A DNA stretch of 64,000 nucleotides from Embleya hyalina (lineage in GTDB: Bacteria; Actinomycetota; Actinomycetes; Streptomycetales; Streptomycetaceae), in the NCBI RefSeq assembly GCF_003967355.1, contig NZ_BIFH01000028.1, forward strand, positions 1-64,000. Direction: 5' to 3'. Numbering within the stretch: position 1 is the stretch's first letter; every line of letters begins with the position of its first letter. The notes below the pieces were generated by a model that was not told the DNA's origin, did not search any database, and worked only from the letters and a program-made list of their open reading frames with translations. The position numbers and the translations under genes were made by a program. Positions 33,768 through 42,659 of this stretch are shown here, one piece after another.

Positions 33768-36653
33768 ATGATCCTCTCGGTGGCCTCGTACTTCGTGGTC
33801 GCGGCGATCGCTCCGTGGCTGGTCCGCCGCCTCGGGCGCAACGCCTTCGTGGTGCTCGCCGCGCTGCCGGTCGCCACCACCGGCTGGGCGCTCTCCCGGG
33901 CCGGGTCGGTGTTCGACGGCCACGCCGTGGTCGAGTCGCGCGCGTGGATTCCGCAGTACGGCGTCGATCTGGCCTTCCGGTGCGATGCCCTGGCGCTGCT
34001 GATGGTGTTCCTCGCGGCGGGCGTGGGTGTACTCGTCCTGGTCTACTGCGCGCGCTACTTCGACGACGACGAGCCCGGGCTCGGCGCGTTCGCCGGGGTC
34101 CTGGTCGCCTTCGCCGGCGCGATGATCGGGCTGGTCACCACCGACGACCTGATCCTGCTGTACGTGTTCTGGGAGTTGACCACGGTCTTCTCCTACCTGC
34201 TGATCGGCCATCGCAGCGAGCACCGGGGCTCGCGCCGGGCCGCGATGCAGGCGCTGACCATCACCACCTTCGGCGGCCTGGCGATGCTGGTCGGGCTGAT
34301 CCTGCTCGGCGAACGGGCCGGGACCTACCGGCTCTCCGAGATCCTGGCCGACCCGCCCGGCGGCACGCTCGTGACCGCCTCGATCGTACTGATCCTGGTC
34401 GGCGCGCTGGCCAAGTCGGCGATCGTGCCGTTCGGATCCTGGCTGCCCGCCGCGATGGTGGCGCCCACCCCGGTCAGCGCCTACCTGCACGCCGCCGCGA
34501 TGGTCAAGGCCGGCGTGTACCTGATCGCCCGGTTCGCCCCGGGTTTCGCCGAACTCTCGCCCTGGCGGCCGATCGTCCTGATCACCGGCTGCGCCGCGCT
34601 GCTCCTGGCCGGGTGGCGCGCGCTGCGCGAGAACGACCTGAAACGGGTCCTCGCCTACGGCACGGTCAGCCAACTCGGCCTGCTCACCGTGGTCACCGGC
34701 GCCGGCACCCGGGACGCCGCGCTCGCCGGCATCGCGATGCTGGTCGCGCACGCCCTGTTCAAGGCCACCCTGTTCCTCGTGGTCGGCATCATCGACCACG
34801 GCGCCGGTACCCGCGACCTGCGCCGACTCTCCGGCCTGGCCCGCGCCATGCCGGTCACCTGCCTGGTCGCGGTGGTCGCGGCGATGTCCATGGCCGGACT
34901 GCCGCCGATGGCCGGGTTCGTCGCCAAGGAGGCGGTGTACGAGGCGTTCCTGCACCGGGGCCGGGCCGACACCGTCGTGCTCGGTGCCCTGGTCGCCGGA
35001 TCGGCGCTGACCGCCGGCTACAGCCTGCGCTTCGTGTGGGGCGCCTTCGCCCGCAAGCCCGGCGTGCCCACCACCACGTGCGCGCCCCTGGGCGGACTGC
35101 TCCTCGCCCCGGCCCTGCTGCTCGGCGCGAGCTGTCTCGGGCTCGGCCTGGCCGCGCCCTCGCTCGACCACTGGATCTCCTCGTACGCCGACCTGTTCCC
35201 GGCCGACGGCACCGACTACCACCTGGCCCTGTGGCACGGCCCGGGCATCGCGCTGAACCTGTCCACCGCCGCGGTCTGCCTGGGCATCGTGCTGTTCCTG
35301 GCCCGCGAACCGGTGGTGCGGGTACAACTGGCCACCGCGCGGATCGAGCCCTCACGGCTGTACGACCTGCTGGTGCGCGGGGTCGATCGGGGCGCGTTGC
35401 AGCTGACCGGCACCACCCAGCGCGGCTCGATGCCGGTGTACGTCGGGGTGATCCTGCTCAGCCTGATCGCGATCACCGCCGCCGCCGCGCTCGGCCGGCT
35501 CCCGCTGCCCTTCCCGGACACGCCGCGCTGGTGGGACTCCGCCGCCCAGGTCGTGGTCGCGCTCCTGGTCGTGGCCGCCGCGCTGATCGCCGCCGGCACC
35601 CGACACAGGCTGCCCACCGTGCTGCTGGTCGGTGTCACCGGCTACGGCTGCGCGACGTTGTTCGTCCTCCAGGGCGCCCCCGACCTCGCGCTCACCCAGG
35701 CCCTGGTGGAGACGGTCAGCCTGGTGGTGTTCCTGCTGGTGCTGCGCCGACTGCCGAGCCGCTTCCGCGACACCACCCGACCCGTGCGCCGCGCCGTGCA
35801 CATCGTGATCGCGGTGCTGACCGGCGGCGTGCTCGGGAGCGTCGCGGTGTCGGCGTACGCCGCGCGGACCCGGCCCCCGGTATCCGACGTGTTCGCCGCC
35901 GCGGCCGAGGAGGCCGGGGGCAAGGAGATCGTCAGCGTGCTGCTCGTGGACATCCGGGCCTGGGACACGATGGGCGAGATCGCGGTGCTCGCGGTCGCCG
36001 CGATCGGGGTGACCAGCCTGATCTTCGTGCGCCGGACCCGGGAGTTGCCCCGACTCGCCGACCGCGCGCCCGACGCGCCGCCGCTGCCCGCCGACGGGGA
36101 CGACGCGCATCCGGGGCACGAACGCGAGCCGGCCCCCGAGCCGGACGGCCGACTCGTCGCCGCCCGCACGCTCGCCCCCGGGCGGCGCACGGTGCTGTTC
36201 GAGGTGGTGGCCCGGGTGGCCTTCCCGACCGTACTCGTGCTCTCCCTCTACTTCCTGTTCAGCGGCCACTCCACGCCGGGCGGCGGCTTCGCGGGCGGGA
36301 TCACCGCCGGACTCGCGCTCCTGGTGCGCTACCTCGCGGGCGGCCGGTACGAACTGGCCGAAGCCGCGCCGCTGCCCGCCGGGCGGCTGCTGGGCACCGG
36401 CCTGGTGGTCTCCGCCGGCGCCGCCCTGGTCGGCCTGATCGTCGGCGGCGCGCCGCTGCGCAGCACCGTGCTCGACGCCGATCTGCCGGTGTTCGGCGGT
36501 GTGCACATCGCGACGTCGGTGTTCTTCGACATCGGCGTCTACCTCCTCGTGGTCGGCCTCGTGCAGGACGTGCTGAGCGCGTTGGGCGCGGAGCTGGACC
36601 GACGCATCGAACAAACCCGCGACCCCGACGCCGAACGGACGGTGATCGTATGA
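33768..36653 (+). CDS. mrpA: Mrp antiporter subunit A with fused MrpB domain
   Basis: A 961-residue membrane protein. Residues about 1-640 are the proton-antiporter core homologous to complex I NuoL (with VWELTTVFSYLLIGHRSEHRG in pieces, LHAAAMVKAGVYL and HALFKATLFLVVGIIDHG); about 640-760 carries the MrpA C-terminal helices; about 810-950 is an MrpB-type domain (YFLFSGHSTPGGGFAGG). The fusion is usual in actinobacteria. It is the largest part of a multisubunit Na+(K+)/H+ antiporter in the cytoplasmic membrane. First gene of the operon; its stop overlaps mrpC as ATGA. Confidence 0.97.
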   Translation: MILSVASYFVVAAIAPWLVRRLGRNAFVVLAALPVATTGWALSRAGSVFDGHAVVESRAWIPQYGVDLAFRCDALALLMVFLAAGVGVLVLVYCARYFDDDEPGLGAFAGVLVAFAGAMIGLVTTDDLILLYVFWELTTVFSYLLIGHRSEHRGSRRAAMQALTITTFGGLAMLVGLILLGERAGTYRLSEILADPPGGTLVTASIVLILVGALAKSAIVPFGSWLPAAMVAPTPVSAYLHAAAMVKAGVYLIARFAPGFAELSPWRPIVLITGCAALLLAGWRALRENDLKRVLAYGTVSQLGLLTVVTGAGTRDAALAGIAMLVAHALFKATLFLVVGIIDHGAGTRDLRRLSGLARAMPVTCLVAVVAAMSMAGLPPMAGFVAKEAVYEAFLHRGRADTVVLGALVAGSALTAGYSLRFVWGAFARKPGVPTTTCAPLGGLLLAPALLLGASCLGLGLAAPSLDHWISSYADLFPADGTDYHLALWHGPGIALNLSTAAVCLGIVLFLAREPVVRVQLATARIEPSRLYDLLVRGVDRGALQLTGTTQRGSMPVYVGVILLSLIAITAAAALGRLPLPFPDTPRWWDSAAQVVVALLVVAAALIAAGTRHRLPTVLLVGVTGYGCATLFVLQGAPDLALTQALVETVSLVVFLLVLRRLPSRFRDTTRPVRRAVHIVIAVLTGGVLGSVAVSAYAARTRPPVSDVFAAAAEEAGGKEIVSVLLVDIRAWDTMGEIAVLAVAAIGVTSLIFVRRTRELPRLADRAPDAPPLPADGDDAHPGHEREPAPEPDGRLVAARTLAPGRRTVLFEVVARVAFPTVLVLSLYFLFSGHSTPGGGFAGGITAGLALLVRYLAGGRYELAEAAPLPAGRLLGTGLVVSAGAALVGLIVGGAPLRSTVLDADLPVFGGVHIATSVFFDIGVYLLVVGLVQDVLSALGAELDRRIEQTRDPDAERTVIV

Positions 36654-37582
36654 AGAGCCCCACCCTGATCCTGGTACTCACCGCGGCCGTCCTGGTGGGC
36701 GTCGGGGTGTACCTGATCCTCGAACGCAGCCTCACGCGCGTGCTCCTCGGCGTGGTGCTGATCGGCAACGGAGCCAACCTGATCGTGCTCTCCGGCGGTG
36801 GCCGCGCGGGCGGCGCGCCGGTGCTCGGCGTCACGCTCCCGGGCCGGATGAACGACCCGCTGCCCCAGGCGATGGTGCTGACCGCGATCGTGATCACCCT
36901 CGCGGTGACGGCGTTCGTGTTGTCGATGGTGCACCGGCACTGGGAGTTGACCGGGACCGACGAGATCCAGGACGACGCCGAGGACCTGCGCGTGGTGCGC
37001 CGCGCCGAACGCGGCGACCTGCGGGCCGAACACCGGCGGCTGCGGCGCGAGTTGCGCGAGCAGACCACGGCCAGGCGGGAGGTGGTGCGCAGGCTCGCGA
37101 TCGAGGCGCGGGCCAACTACGCGGCCGAGTGCCGGCGGCTCGGCGTGGACGAGCGCGGGCACGGCGGGCAGCCGGAGGAGCAGCGGATCGCGCGCGAGCG
37201 GCGCGCCGAGCTGCGTCTGCGGTTGCGCGGGATCAAGTCCGAACATCGGGTCCAGCAGGACGAGCTGCGCAGCCGCTTCCGGGCCGCGCGGCGCGAGTTG
37301 AACCGGCAGGCGCGGGCCGAGCGGGCGGCGGTGGCACGGGCGGACGGCGTGGTGGACGCGGTGCCGGACACCGAGTTTCCGCGCGGCACGAGCACGATCG
37401 GGGCCGGCCACGGCTCGACGGCGATCGGCTCCGGCCACGGTTCGACGGCGATCGGGTCCGGCCATGGTTCGACGGCGATCGGCTCCGGCCACGGCTCGAC
37501 CGCGATCGGCTCCGGCAACGGCTCGACGGCGTTCGGAGCGGGGCGGGGCGGCGACCACGCCGGGAACGAGCCGCCCCGATGA
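36650..37582 (+). CDS. mrpC: Mrp antiporter subunit C with long C-terminal extension
   Basis: A 310-residue protein, where MrpC is normally about 110-130. Residues 1-98 are the NuoK-like MrpC core with three helices (VLLGVVLIGNGANLIVLSGG; DPLPQAMVLTAIVITLAVTA). Residues about 105-240 are an extremely charged Arg/Glu stretch predicted by eye to be a coiled coil, cytoplasmic. Residues 253-297 are five copies of a 9-residue repeat GHGSTAIGS. ATG 36650 overlaps the mrpA stop; the stop overlaps mrpD. The extension is in frame and its codon usage matches the operon. Confidence 0.95.
   Translation: MKSPTLILVLTAAVLVGVGVYLILERSLTRVLLGVVLIGNGANLIVLSGGGRAGGAPVLGVTLPGRMNDPLPQAMVLTAIVITLAVTAFVLSMVHRHWELTGTDEIQDDAEDLRVVRRAERGDLRAEHRRLRRELREQTTARREVVRRLAIEARANYAAECRRLGVDERGHGGQPEEQRIARERRAELRLRLRGIKSEHRVQQDELRSRFRAARRELNRQARAERAAVARADGVVDAVPDTEFPRGTSTIGAGHGSTAIGSGHGSTAIGSGHGSTAIGSGHGSTAIGSGNGSTAFGAGRGGDHAGNEPPR
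37406..37540 (+). repeat. Five 27-bp tandem repeats coding GHGSTAIGS
   Basis: Units at 37406, 37433, 37460, 37487 and 37514, each GGCCACGGCTCGACGGCGAT plus CGGCTCC with synonymous third-position changes; the last unit encodes GNGSTAFGA. Synonymous drift with amino acids kept suggests selection on the protein. Confidence 0.95.
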
Positions 37583-39150
37583 ATCACCTGGTTCCGCTGC
37601 CGGTGCTGCTGCCGCTGTTCGGCGCGGGCCTCAAGCTGGCCATCGGCGGCCGGTTGCCCCGGGGCCAGCGGGTGATCAGCGTCGCCGTGTTGACCGCCGT
37701 ACTCGGCGTGGCCGTCGCGCTGCTCGTGTCGGCCGACCGGGACGGTCCGGTGGTGGCGCGGATGGCGGGCTGGCCCGCGCCGACCGGCATCGTGCTGGTG
37801 GCGGACCGGCTCTCCGCGCTGATGCTGGTGGTCTCCTGCGTGGTCACCCTGGGCGTGCTGGTCTACTCGATCGGCCAGGGACGCGCGGACGCGGACGAGG
37901 CCACGCCGCTGTCGGTGTTCCACCCCACCTACCTGATCCTGGTCGCCGGCGTGGCCGACGCGTTCCTGGCGGGCGACCTGTTCAACCTGTACGTGGGTTT
38001 CGAGGTGCTGCTCGCGGCCAGCTACGTGTTGTTGACCGTCGGCGGCACCGCCGCACGGGTGCGCGCGGGCGCCGGCTACGTGGTGGTGGGCCTGCTGTCC
38101 TCGCTGGTGTTCCTGGCCGCGATCGCGATGGTGTACGCGGCCACCGGCACGGTGAATCTGGCCCAGCTCGCGGTGCGGTTGCCCGAGGTGGACCCCGGGG
38201 TGCTGCTGATCCTGGAATCGATGCTGCTGATCGGATTCGGGGTCAAGGCGGCGGTGTTCCCGCTGTCCGCATGGTTGCCCGACGCGTACCCGACCGCGCC
38301 CGCGCCGGTCACCGCGGTGTTCGCCGGGCTGCTGACCAAGGTCGGGGTGTACGCGATCATCCGGGTGCAGACGCTGCTGTTCCCGGACGGGCGGATGCGC
38401 GAACTGCTGCTCGTGGTCGCCGCGGCGACGATGATCGTCGGCATCCTGGGCGCGATCGTGCAGAGCGACCTGAACCGGTTGTTGTCGTTCACGCTGATCA
38501 GCCACATCGGCTACATGGTGTTCGGGATCGCCCTCGCCAGTGCCGCGGGCCTGGCCGGGGCGGTGTTCTACGCGGTCCACCACATCACCGTGCAGACCTC
38601 GCTGTTCCTGGTCGCCGGGCTGATCGAGCGGCGTGGCGGAAGCACCGACCTGGGCCGGCTCGGCGGTCTCGCCCGGCTGTCGCCGGTGCTCGCGGTGTTG
38701 TTCTTCGTGCCCGCGATGAACCTGGGCGGGATCCCACCGCTGTCCGGATTCCTGGGCAAATGGCTGCTGTTGCGGGCGGGCGCGGAGTTCGGCACGGTCA
38801 CCTCGTACGTGCTGATCGGCGCGGCGGTGGCCACCAGCCTGCTCACGCTGTACGCGATGGCCCGGGTGTGGGGGCAGGTGTTCGGCGGCACGGCCGACCA
38901 CTCGGGGGCGACCGCCTACTCCTCGGGCGCGAGCCTGAGCGGGCGCGACGTCGCGGCGACCACCAGCGTGCTGCCGCGCGCGATGACGCTGGCGACCTGC
39001 GCGCTGGTCGCGGTGGCGCTGGCCTTCACCGTGTGGGCCGGCCCGCTGGTCGCGCTGGCCGATCGTACGGGGGTCGAACTGGTGGGCCGCGCCGCCTATG
39101 TCGACGCCGTCCCGCTGCCCGGCGGCGTGCACCGCAGCGGAGGCCGATGA
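37579..39150 (+). CDS. mrpD: Mrp antiporter subunit D
   Basis: A 523-residue, about 14-helix NuoM/N-like subunit with the conserved glutamate in NLYVGFEVLLAASYV and the lysine-bearing LLTKVGVYAIIR that form the proton path. It overlaps mrpC (ATGA) and mrpE (ATGA). With MrpA it forms the antiporter heart of the complex. Confidence 0.97.
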   Translation: MNHLVPLPVLLPLFGAGLKLAIGGRLPRGQRVISVAVLTAVLGVAVALLVSADRDGPVVARMAGWPAPTGIVLVADRLSALMLVVSCVVTLGVLVYSIGQGRADADEATPLSVFHPTYLILVAGVADAFLAGDLFNLYVGFEVLLAASYVLLTVGGTAARVRAGAGYVVVGLLSSLVFLAAIAMVYAATGTVNLAQLAVRLPEVDPGVLLILESMLLIGFGVKAAVFPLSAWLPDAYPTAPAPVTAVFAGLLTKVGVYAIIRVQTLLFPDGRMRELLLVVAAATMIVGILGAIVQSDLNRLLSFTLISHIGYMVFGIALASAAGLAGAVFYAVHHITVQTSLFLVAGLIERRGGSTDLGRLGGLARLSPVLAVLFFVPAMNLGGIPPLSGFLGKWLLLRAGAEFGTVTSYVLIGAAVATSLLTLYAMARVWGQVFGGTADHSGATAYSSGASLSGRDVAATTSVLPRAMTLATCALVAVALAFTVWAGPLVALADRTGVELVGRAAYVDAVPLPGGVHRSGGR

Positions 39151-39734
39151 ACGCCACCCGACTCGACGCGGTGCGCCGCCGCCGGCGCGTGTCGCCGTTG
39201 CTCGTGGGGTGGCTGACCGCCGTATGGGTGGCGCTGTGGGGCACTTTGACCGTGGCCAACGTGCTCACCGGGATCGTGTCCGCGGTGCTCATGCTCGTCC
39301 TGCTGCCGTTGTCGCCGGCGCGGGATCGGCTCGCCTTCCGTCCCTGGGGGCTGGCGCGCTTCGTGCTGCGCTTCGCGCTCGACCTGGTGGTGTCCTCGCT
39401 GCGCGTCGCGTGGCAGGCGTCGTGGCCGGGGAAGTTGCCGCGCAACTCGGTTCTCGCGGTGGAACTGGCGCCCCGATCCGACCTGTTGCTCACACTCACC
39501 GTGCTGGCCCTGAACGTGCTGCCCGGCAGCATCGTGATCGAGATCGGTCGGGGTCGGCCGACCACGCTGTTCATCCACGCGCTCGGCGCCGACACACCGG
39601 CGGCGGTGGCGGCGGCCCGCCGTGCGGTGGTGCGGTTGGCGGCCCGCGTGGTCGGCGCGTTCGGGACCCGCGCGGACCGTGCCGGCCTGGAGGATCCGTC
39701 CCTGTCCGCTCGAACTCCCGGGGAGCAACCATGA
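39147..39734 (+). CDS. mrpE: Mrp antiporter subunit E
   Basis: A 195-residue MrpE protein with two or three N-terminal helices and the family's LTLTVLALNVLPGSIVIEI, then TLFIHALG. It is somewhat longer than the 160-residue norm through a hydrophilic C-terminal tail. Overlaps both neighbours by 4 bp, indicating translational coupling. Confidence 0.96.
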   Translation: MNATRLDAVRRRRRVSPLLVGWLTAVWVALWGTLTVANVLTGIVSAVLMLVLLPLSPARDRLAFRPWGLARFVLRFALDLVVSSLRVAWQASWPGKLPRNSVLAVELAPRSDLLLTLTVLALNVLPGSIVIEIGRGRPTTLFIHALGADTPAAVAAARRAVVRLAARVVGAFGTRADRAGLEDPSLSARTPGEQP

Positions 39735-40009
39735 ATCCACTCGTCGGCGGCGCCGTGATCGTACTGCTCGGCTCGGCCGCGCTGATGGCGCTGATCCGGC
39801 TGGTGCGCGGGCCGTCCACACTGGACCGGGCGGTGGCGGTGGACATGCTGCTCGCGGTGATGTTGGCCGCGATCGCCGCCGAGGCCACGCTGAACCGGCA
39901 CACCACCACCGTTCCGGTGCTGCTCGCGCTCGCCCTGGTCGGCTTCCTGGGCTCGGTGTCGATCGTGCGCTTCTCCGCCCGTGAGGGGAGCCGACGTGCG
40001 CGCGGGTGA
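39731..40009 (+). CDS. mrpF: Mrp antiporter subunit F
   Basis: A 92-residue, three-helix MrpF with RLVRGPSTLDRAVAVDMLLA, the family's conserved Gly-Pro-x-x-x-Asp-Arg motif. Its start overlaps the mrpE stop (ATGA). Confidence 0.96.
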   Translation: MNPLVGGAVIVLLGSAALMALIRLVRGPSTLDRAVAVDMLLAVMLAAIAAEATLNRHTTTVPVLLALALVGFLGSVSIVRFSAREGSRRARG

Positions 40010-40346
40010 GTTCGCCGACGGCGCGGCGGTGGGCTGCCTGCTCGCGGGCTGCGCGCTCGCCTTCGTCGCGGGAGTGGGCCTGTCGCGCTTCCCGGACACC
40101 CTGTCGCGGATGCACACCGTGGCCAAGCCGCAGGTGCTCGGGCTGCTCCTGGTCACCCTCGGCCTCGGCCTGCGGCTGCGCAGCGGGATCGACGTCGGGA
40201 TGCTGGTGATGGTGGCGTTCTTCCAACTGACCACGGTCCCGGTGGCCACCCACCTGGTGGGCCACGCGGTGTACCGCCTGCCGCACCTGCCGACCGGCGA
40301 CCTCGTCGTCGACGAACTCGCGGACCGCCCCGATCCGGCGGGTTGA
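39996..40346 (+). CDS. mrpG: Mrp antiporter subunit G
   Basis: A 116-residue MrpG (PhaG-type) with GLSRFPDTLSRMHTVAKPQVLG, the family signature, and three helices. GTG 39996 lies inside the mrpF end (14-bp overlap) and follows GAGGGGAG; the in-frame GTG at 39981 is a less likely start. Last gene of the operon. Confidence 0.95.
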   Translation: MRAGEFADGAAVGCLLAGCALAFVAGVGLSRFPDTLSRMHTVAKPQVLGLLLVTLGLGLRLRSGIDVGMLVMVAFFQLTTVPVATHLVGHAVYRLPHLPTGDLVVDELADRPDPAG

Positions 40347-40643
40347 TCCGGATCGTGCTCGCGGTGTCGTGTGGTCGGATGACGAGCGGATCGGCGGATG
40401 GTCGGATTTCACTCCGATGGCCGGGGTTGGTGCGTCGGTTCGGCGGATAACCGGGACGAGACAACCGTCCATCGGGCGTCCGCGGGCTCCCGGTGGGTGC
40501 CGTGTACGCCCTCGACGGGTGCGCGGAAGGGCCGGGTCCGGCGGTGTCCGGAGCCCGCGACCCGGCGCGCCCGCACGCGCGCCGACGTCCGAGGCGCCGC
40601 CATCCGGCAGCCCGGGCGCCGCCATCCGAGAAAGGAATCCACG
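40347..40643. other. 297-bp gene-free leader upstream of the small ORF/CbiX-like pair
   Basis: No gene is supported here. A 14-bp direct repeat GGCGCCGCCATCCG occurs twice near 40592 and 40616. Several GC-rich short dyads exist, but no B12 box or other recognisable riboswitch core. It could be a long regulated 5' region for the CbiX-like gene. Confidence 0.4.
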
Positions 40644-40709
40644 ATGAACCCCGAACCCCGCGAGGCAGCCGGCCGGCCCGGGTCCGATCGTGCCCCGAAC
40701 GGCGGTTGA
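40644..40709 (+). CDS. 21-codon ORF preceding the CbiX-like gene
   Basis: ATG 40644 is preceded by GAAAGGA with good spacing; it encodes 21 residues rich in Pro, Gly and Arg (MNPEPREAAGRPGSDRAPNG and a final G). Its TGA lies 3 nt before GTG 40713, and the next gene has no strong Shine-Dalgarno of its own. It may be a translationally coupling leader peptide. The amino-acid content shows no obvious attenuation signal. Confidence 0.45.
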   Translation: MNPEPREAAGRPGSDRAPNGG

Positions 40710-40712
40710 GTC

Positions 40713-41375
40713 GTGGCGGAGCGGGTGGCGGTGGTGGCGGTCGGCGGGCACGAGAGCGCGCACGGCGCGGCGCTGCCGGGACTGCTCGGCCCCGAGGTGA
40801 CCTCGGTGGCCGCCGGGAGGCAGACGCACCGGGCGGTGTCCGCGCTGCTGGGCGGCGGGGCGGACCGGGTGTGCGTGGTGCCGATGACCCTGGGCCGGGA
40901 CGCCGGGCTGCTCGCGGAGACCACGCGGACCCTGCGTGCGCTGCCGGCGGCGGAGCGCTCGCGGGTGGTGCTCGGCCGGCCGTTCGGCGCCGCCGGGCAG
41001 TTGATCGGGTGGTTGCGCGCGGCGGCGGCACGGGTGCCCGTGCGAGCCGCCATCCTGGTCACCGCGCCGGCGGGGCGCCCGGACGAGGACGCGGAACTGT
41101 ACCGACTGGCCCGGCTGGTGTGGCAGTACGGCACCCACCGGATCGTCGAGGTCGCGCTGCTCGGCGGCGACCCGGACCTGGGCCGGGCCCTGGAGCGCTG
41201 CCGCGTACTGGGCGCGGCCCGTACCGTCGCGATCCCCGCCTCGTTCGTGCTGCCGGCGGTGCCCGGCGTGGCCCCGCTGCTGTCGAAGGCGACCGCCGCC
41301 GGCATCCTCGCCGCCCGGGTCGGCCCGGCCCTGGAGCGCTTCCGCCTCCACGCCCGCGCGGCCGAGCCCGCCTGA
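40713..41375 (+). CDS. CbiX/sirohydrochlorin-chelatase-like protein
   Basis: A 220-residue protein of the CbiX/SirB superfamily, with VAVVAVGGHESAHGAALPG (the metal-site histidine near the N-terminus in its usual place), VCVVPMTLGRDAGLL and a second half-domain VEVALLGGDPDLGRAL. Chelatases of this class insert Co or Fe into sirohydrochlorin; diverged members have unknown roles. No corrin or siroheme genes are near, so a paralogue with another substrate is equally possible. Coupled to a 21-codon ORF. Confidence 0.85.
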   Translation: MAERVAVVAVGGHESAHGAALPGLLGPEVTSVAAGRQTHRAVSALLGGGADRVCVVPMTLGRDAGLLAETTRTLRALPAAERSRVVLGRPFGAAGQLIGWLRAAAARVPVRAAILVTAPAGRPDEDAELYRLARLVWQYGTHRIVEVALLGGDPDLGRALERCRVLGAARTVAIPASFVLPAVPGVAPLLSKATAAGILAARVGPALERFRLHARAAEPA

Positions 41376-41408
41376 CCCAGGCGACCCCGCGGGACCTCGG
41401 CCGGTCGG

Positions 41409-41460
41409 GAACGACGGTGGGAGCGGTGGCGGGCCCTTGCCTCCACCCCCACCATCGTTC
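41409..41460. terminator. Long imperfect hairpin between convergent genes
   Basis: GAACGACGGTGGG (41409-41421) pairs with CCCACCATCGTTC (41448-41460) with one mismatch; the inner GAGCGGTGG/CCTCCACC extends it. It lies 33 bp after the CbiX-like gene and 145 bp before the convergent gene, so it may serve both directions. Confidence 0.55.
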
Positions 41461-41604
41461 GCGCGCGCTCGGGCGCCCTGGTGCCGTTCACGCTCCCCGG
41501 GGCTCACCCACGGCGCTACCGCCGATGTCGATGAGGTGCCGGTGTGCCGCGTCGCGTGTCGTGTGTGGCGTCGCCGGCACGGGGAGGTCGACCCGCGTCA
41601 CCCG

Positions 41605-41904
41605 TCAGTACGACAGGTTCGTCTGGTCCGTGATCACCTTGCCGCGGATGTGCAGGTTTCCCTCGGAGTCGAGGACCGCGATGATCTTCTTCGTGGAGCC
41701 GTGGTACGTCGTGAAGTAGATCTTGTCCGCCTCCTGGGAGGTGGAGTGGTTCGTGTTCACCGACAGCTCGATGCTCACCGGCGAGCTGATCAGCACGTCC
41801 TTCTTGGGCGAGGTCGGGTAGACCTGGTTCTGCCGCAGCTTGACGCGGCCGTGGGTGTCGCCCTCTTCCCAGTCCGAGGCAAGTCCGAGATCGATGTCCG
41901 CCAT
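41605..41904 (-). CDS. Small beta-rich protein of unknown function
   Basis: A 99-residue protein starting MADIDLGLASDW, with regularly spaced alternating hydrophobic strands (KDVLISSPVSIELSV; KIYFTTYHGSTKKIIAVLD; GNLHIRGKVITDQ). It looks like a compact beta-sandwich, has no signal peptide or cysteines, and resembles small conserved Streptomyces proteins such as DUF6342, an attribution I cannot verify. GAGGGGAAG precedes ATG 41904; the ORF upstream extension is not convincing. Confidence 0.8.
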   Translation of the reverse strand: MADIDLGLASDWEEGDTHGRVKLRQNQVYPTSPKKDVLISSPVSIELSVNTNHSTSQEADKIYFTTYHGSTKKIIAVLDSEGNLHIRGKVITDQTNLSY

Positions 41905-42185
41905 GAGGCTTCCCCTCTTTCCCCGGCGGGTCGTGTCCCGTCCCGGACCTCGACCGCTGTTCCGTGCCCGAGGTCCGATCGCACACGCCCGCCCTCCAGT
42001 GAAGAGCCTTGCTCGGCCGAGGTGACGCGGTACGTCCCCCGGCCGAGCACGAACGTACACAGGCGGATCGATCGATGGCATCGAGATCCGCATGATTGGC
42101 TCATTCACTGAATATCGACCGCTTTTCGGTCAACCGGCGCGCATTGACACGTGTCGTATGAAGAGCGGCAGGCGGTCGACCGGGG

Positions 42186-42659
42186 TCATGCGTCGGAGTC
42201 GGGCGGTCGGCGCGCCGAGGGGGAGTGGGTGCGGAAGAGGTCGAGCGTGGCCGGACACTGCGAGTGCAGCGGTGCGGGCGGGGCTTCGGGGGTGAACCAG
42301 CCCAGGGCGTCGAACTTGTTGGGTTCGCCGATGGTCGCCCGCTCCGGGTCGACGCGGACCGCGAAGACGACCGCGACCCAGTGCGACGCGATCGGGTCGC
42401 CGCGCAGGACGTTGCGGGCGCCGAGGGGCTCGATCGACAGCGGCTCGGTGCCGTACTCCTCGCGCACCTCGCGCGTGACCGCCTCCTCGAACGTCTCGCC
42501 CCACTCCAGCGCGCCGGCACCGGTGTCCCACGTGCCGGGCTCGTCCCGGGCGGCGGCCGCCCGACGGGCCAGCAGCACCCGCCCGGCGCCGTCGTGGCAG
42601 ACGAAGACGCAGGACACCGAGGGCCCGGCGGGCCGGTCCGCGGCCCGGTCGGCGGCCAT
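42186..42659 (-). CDS. NUDIX hydrolase
   Basis: A 157-residue pyrophosphohydrolase. The Nudix box G-x5-E-x7-R-E-x2-E-E-x-G is complete as GALEWGETFEEAVTREVREE followed by YG. Strands before it (CVFVCHDGAGRVLLARRA) complete the fold. Likely a housekeeping or metabolite-cleaning enzyme; substrate unknown. ATG 42659 overlaps the stop of the upstream HAD gene by one base (TGATG), giving a two-gene operon. Confidence 0.95.
   Translation of the reverse strand: MAADRAADRPAGPSVSCVFVCHDGAGRVLLARRAAAARDEPGTWDTGAGALEWGETFEEAVTREVREEYGTEPLSIEPLGARNVLRGDPIASHWVAVVFAVRVDPERATIGEPNKFDALGWFTPEAPPAPLHSQCPATLDLFRTHSPSARRPPDSDA

Noticed and set aside
40347-40640. Cobalamin riboswitch upstream of the CbiX-like gene
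   Set aside because: No B12 box or the conserved GCCACTG/GGGAA core; only unrelated GC-rich dyads and a 14-bp repeat.
41605-42108. 68-residue N-terminal extension of the small beta protein
   Set aside because: The extension is Arg/Pro-rich like shadow sequence and the MADIDLGL start has a strong GAGGGGAAG ribosome-binding site.
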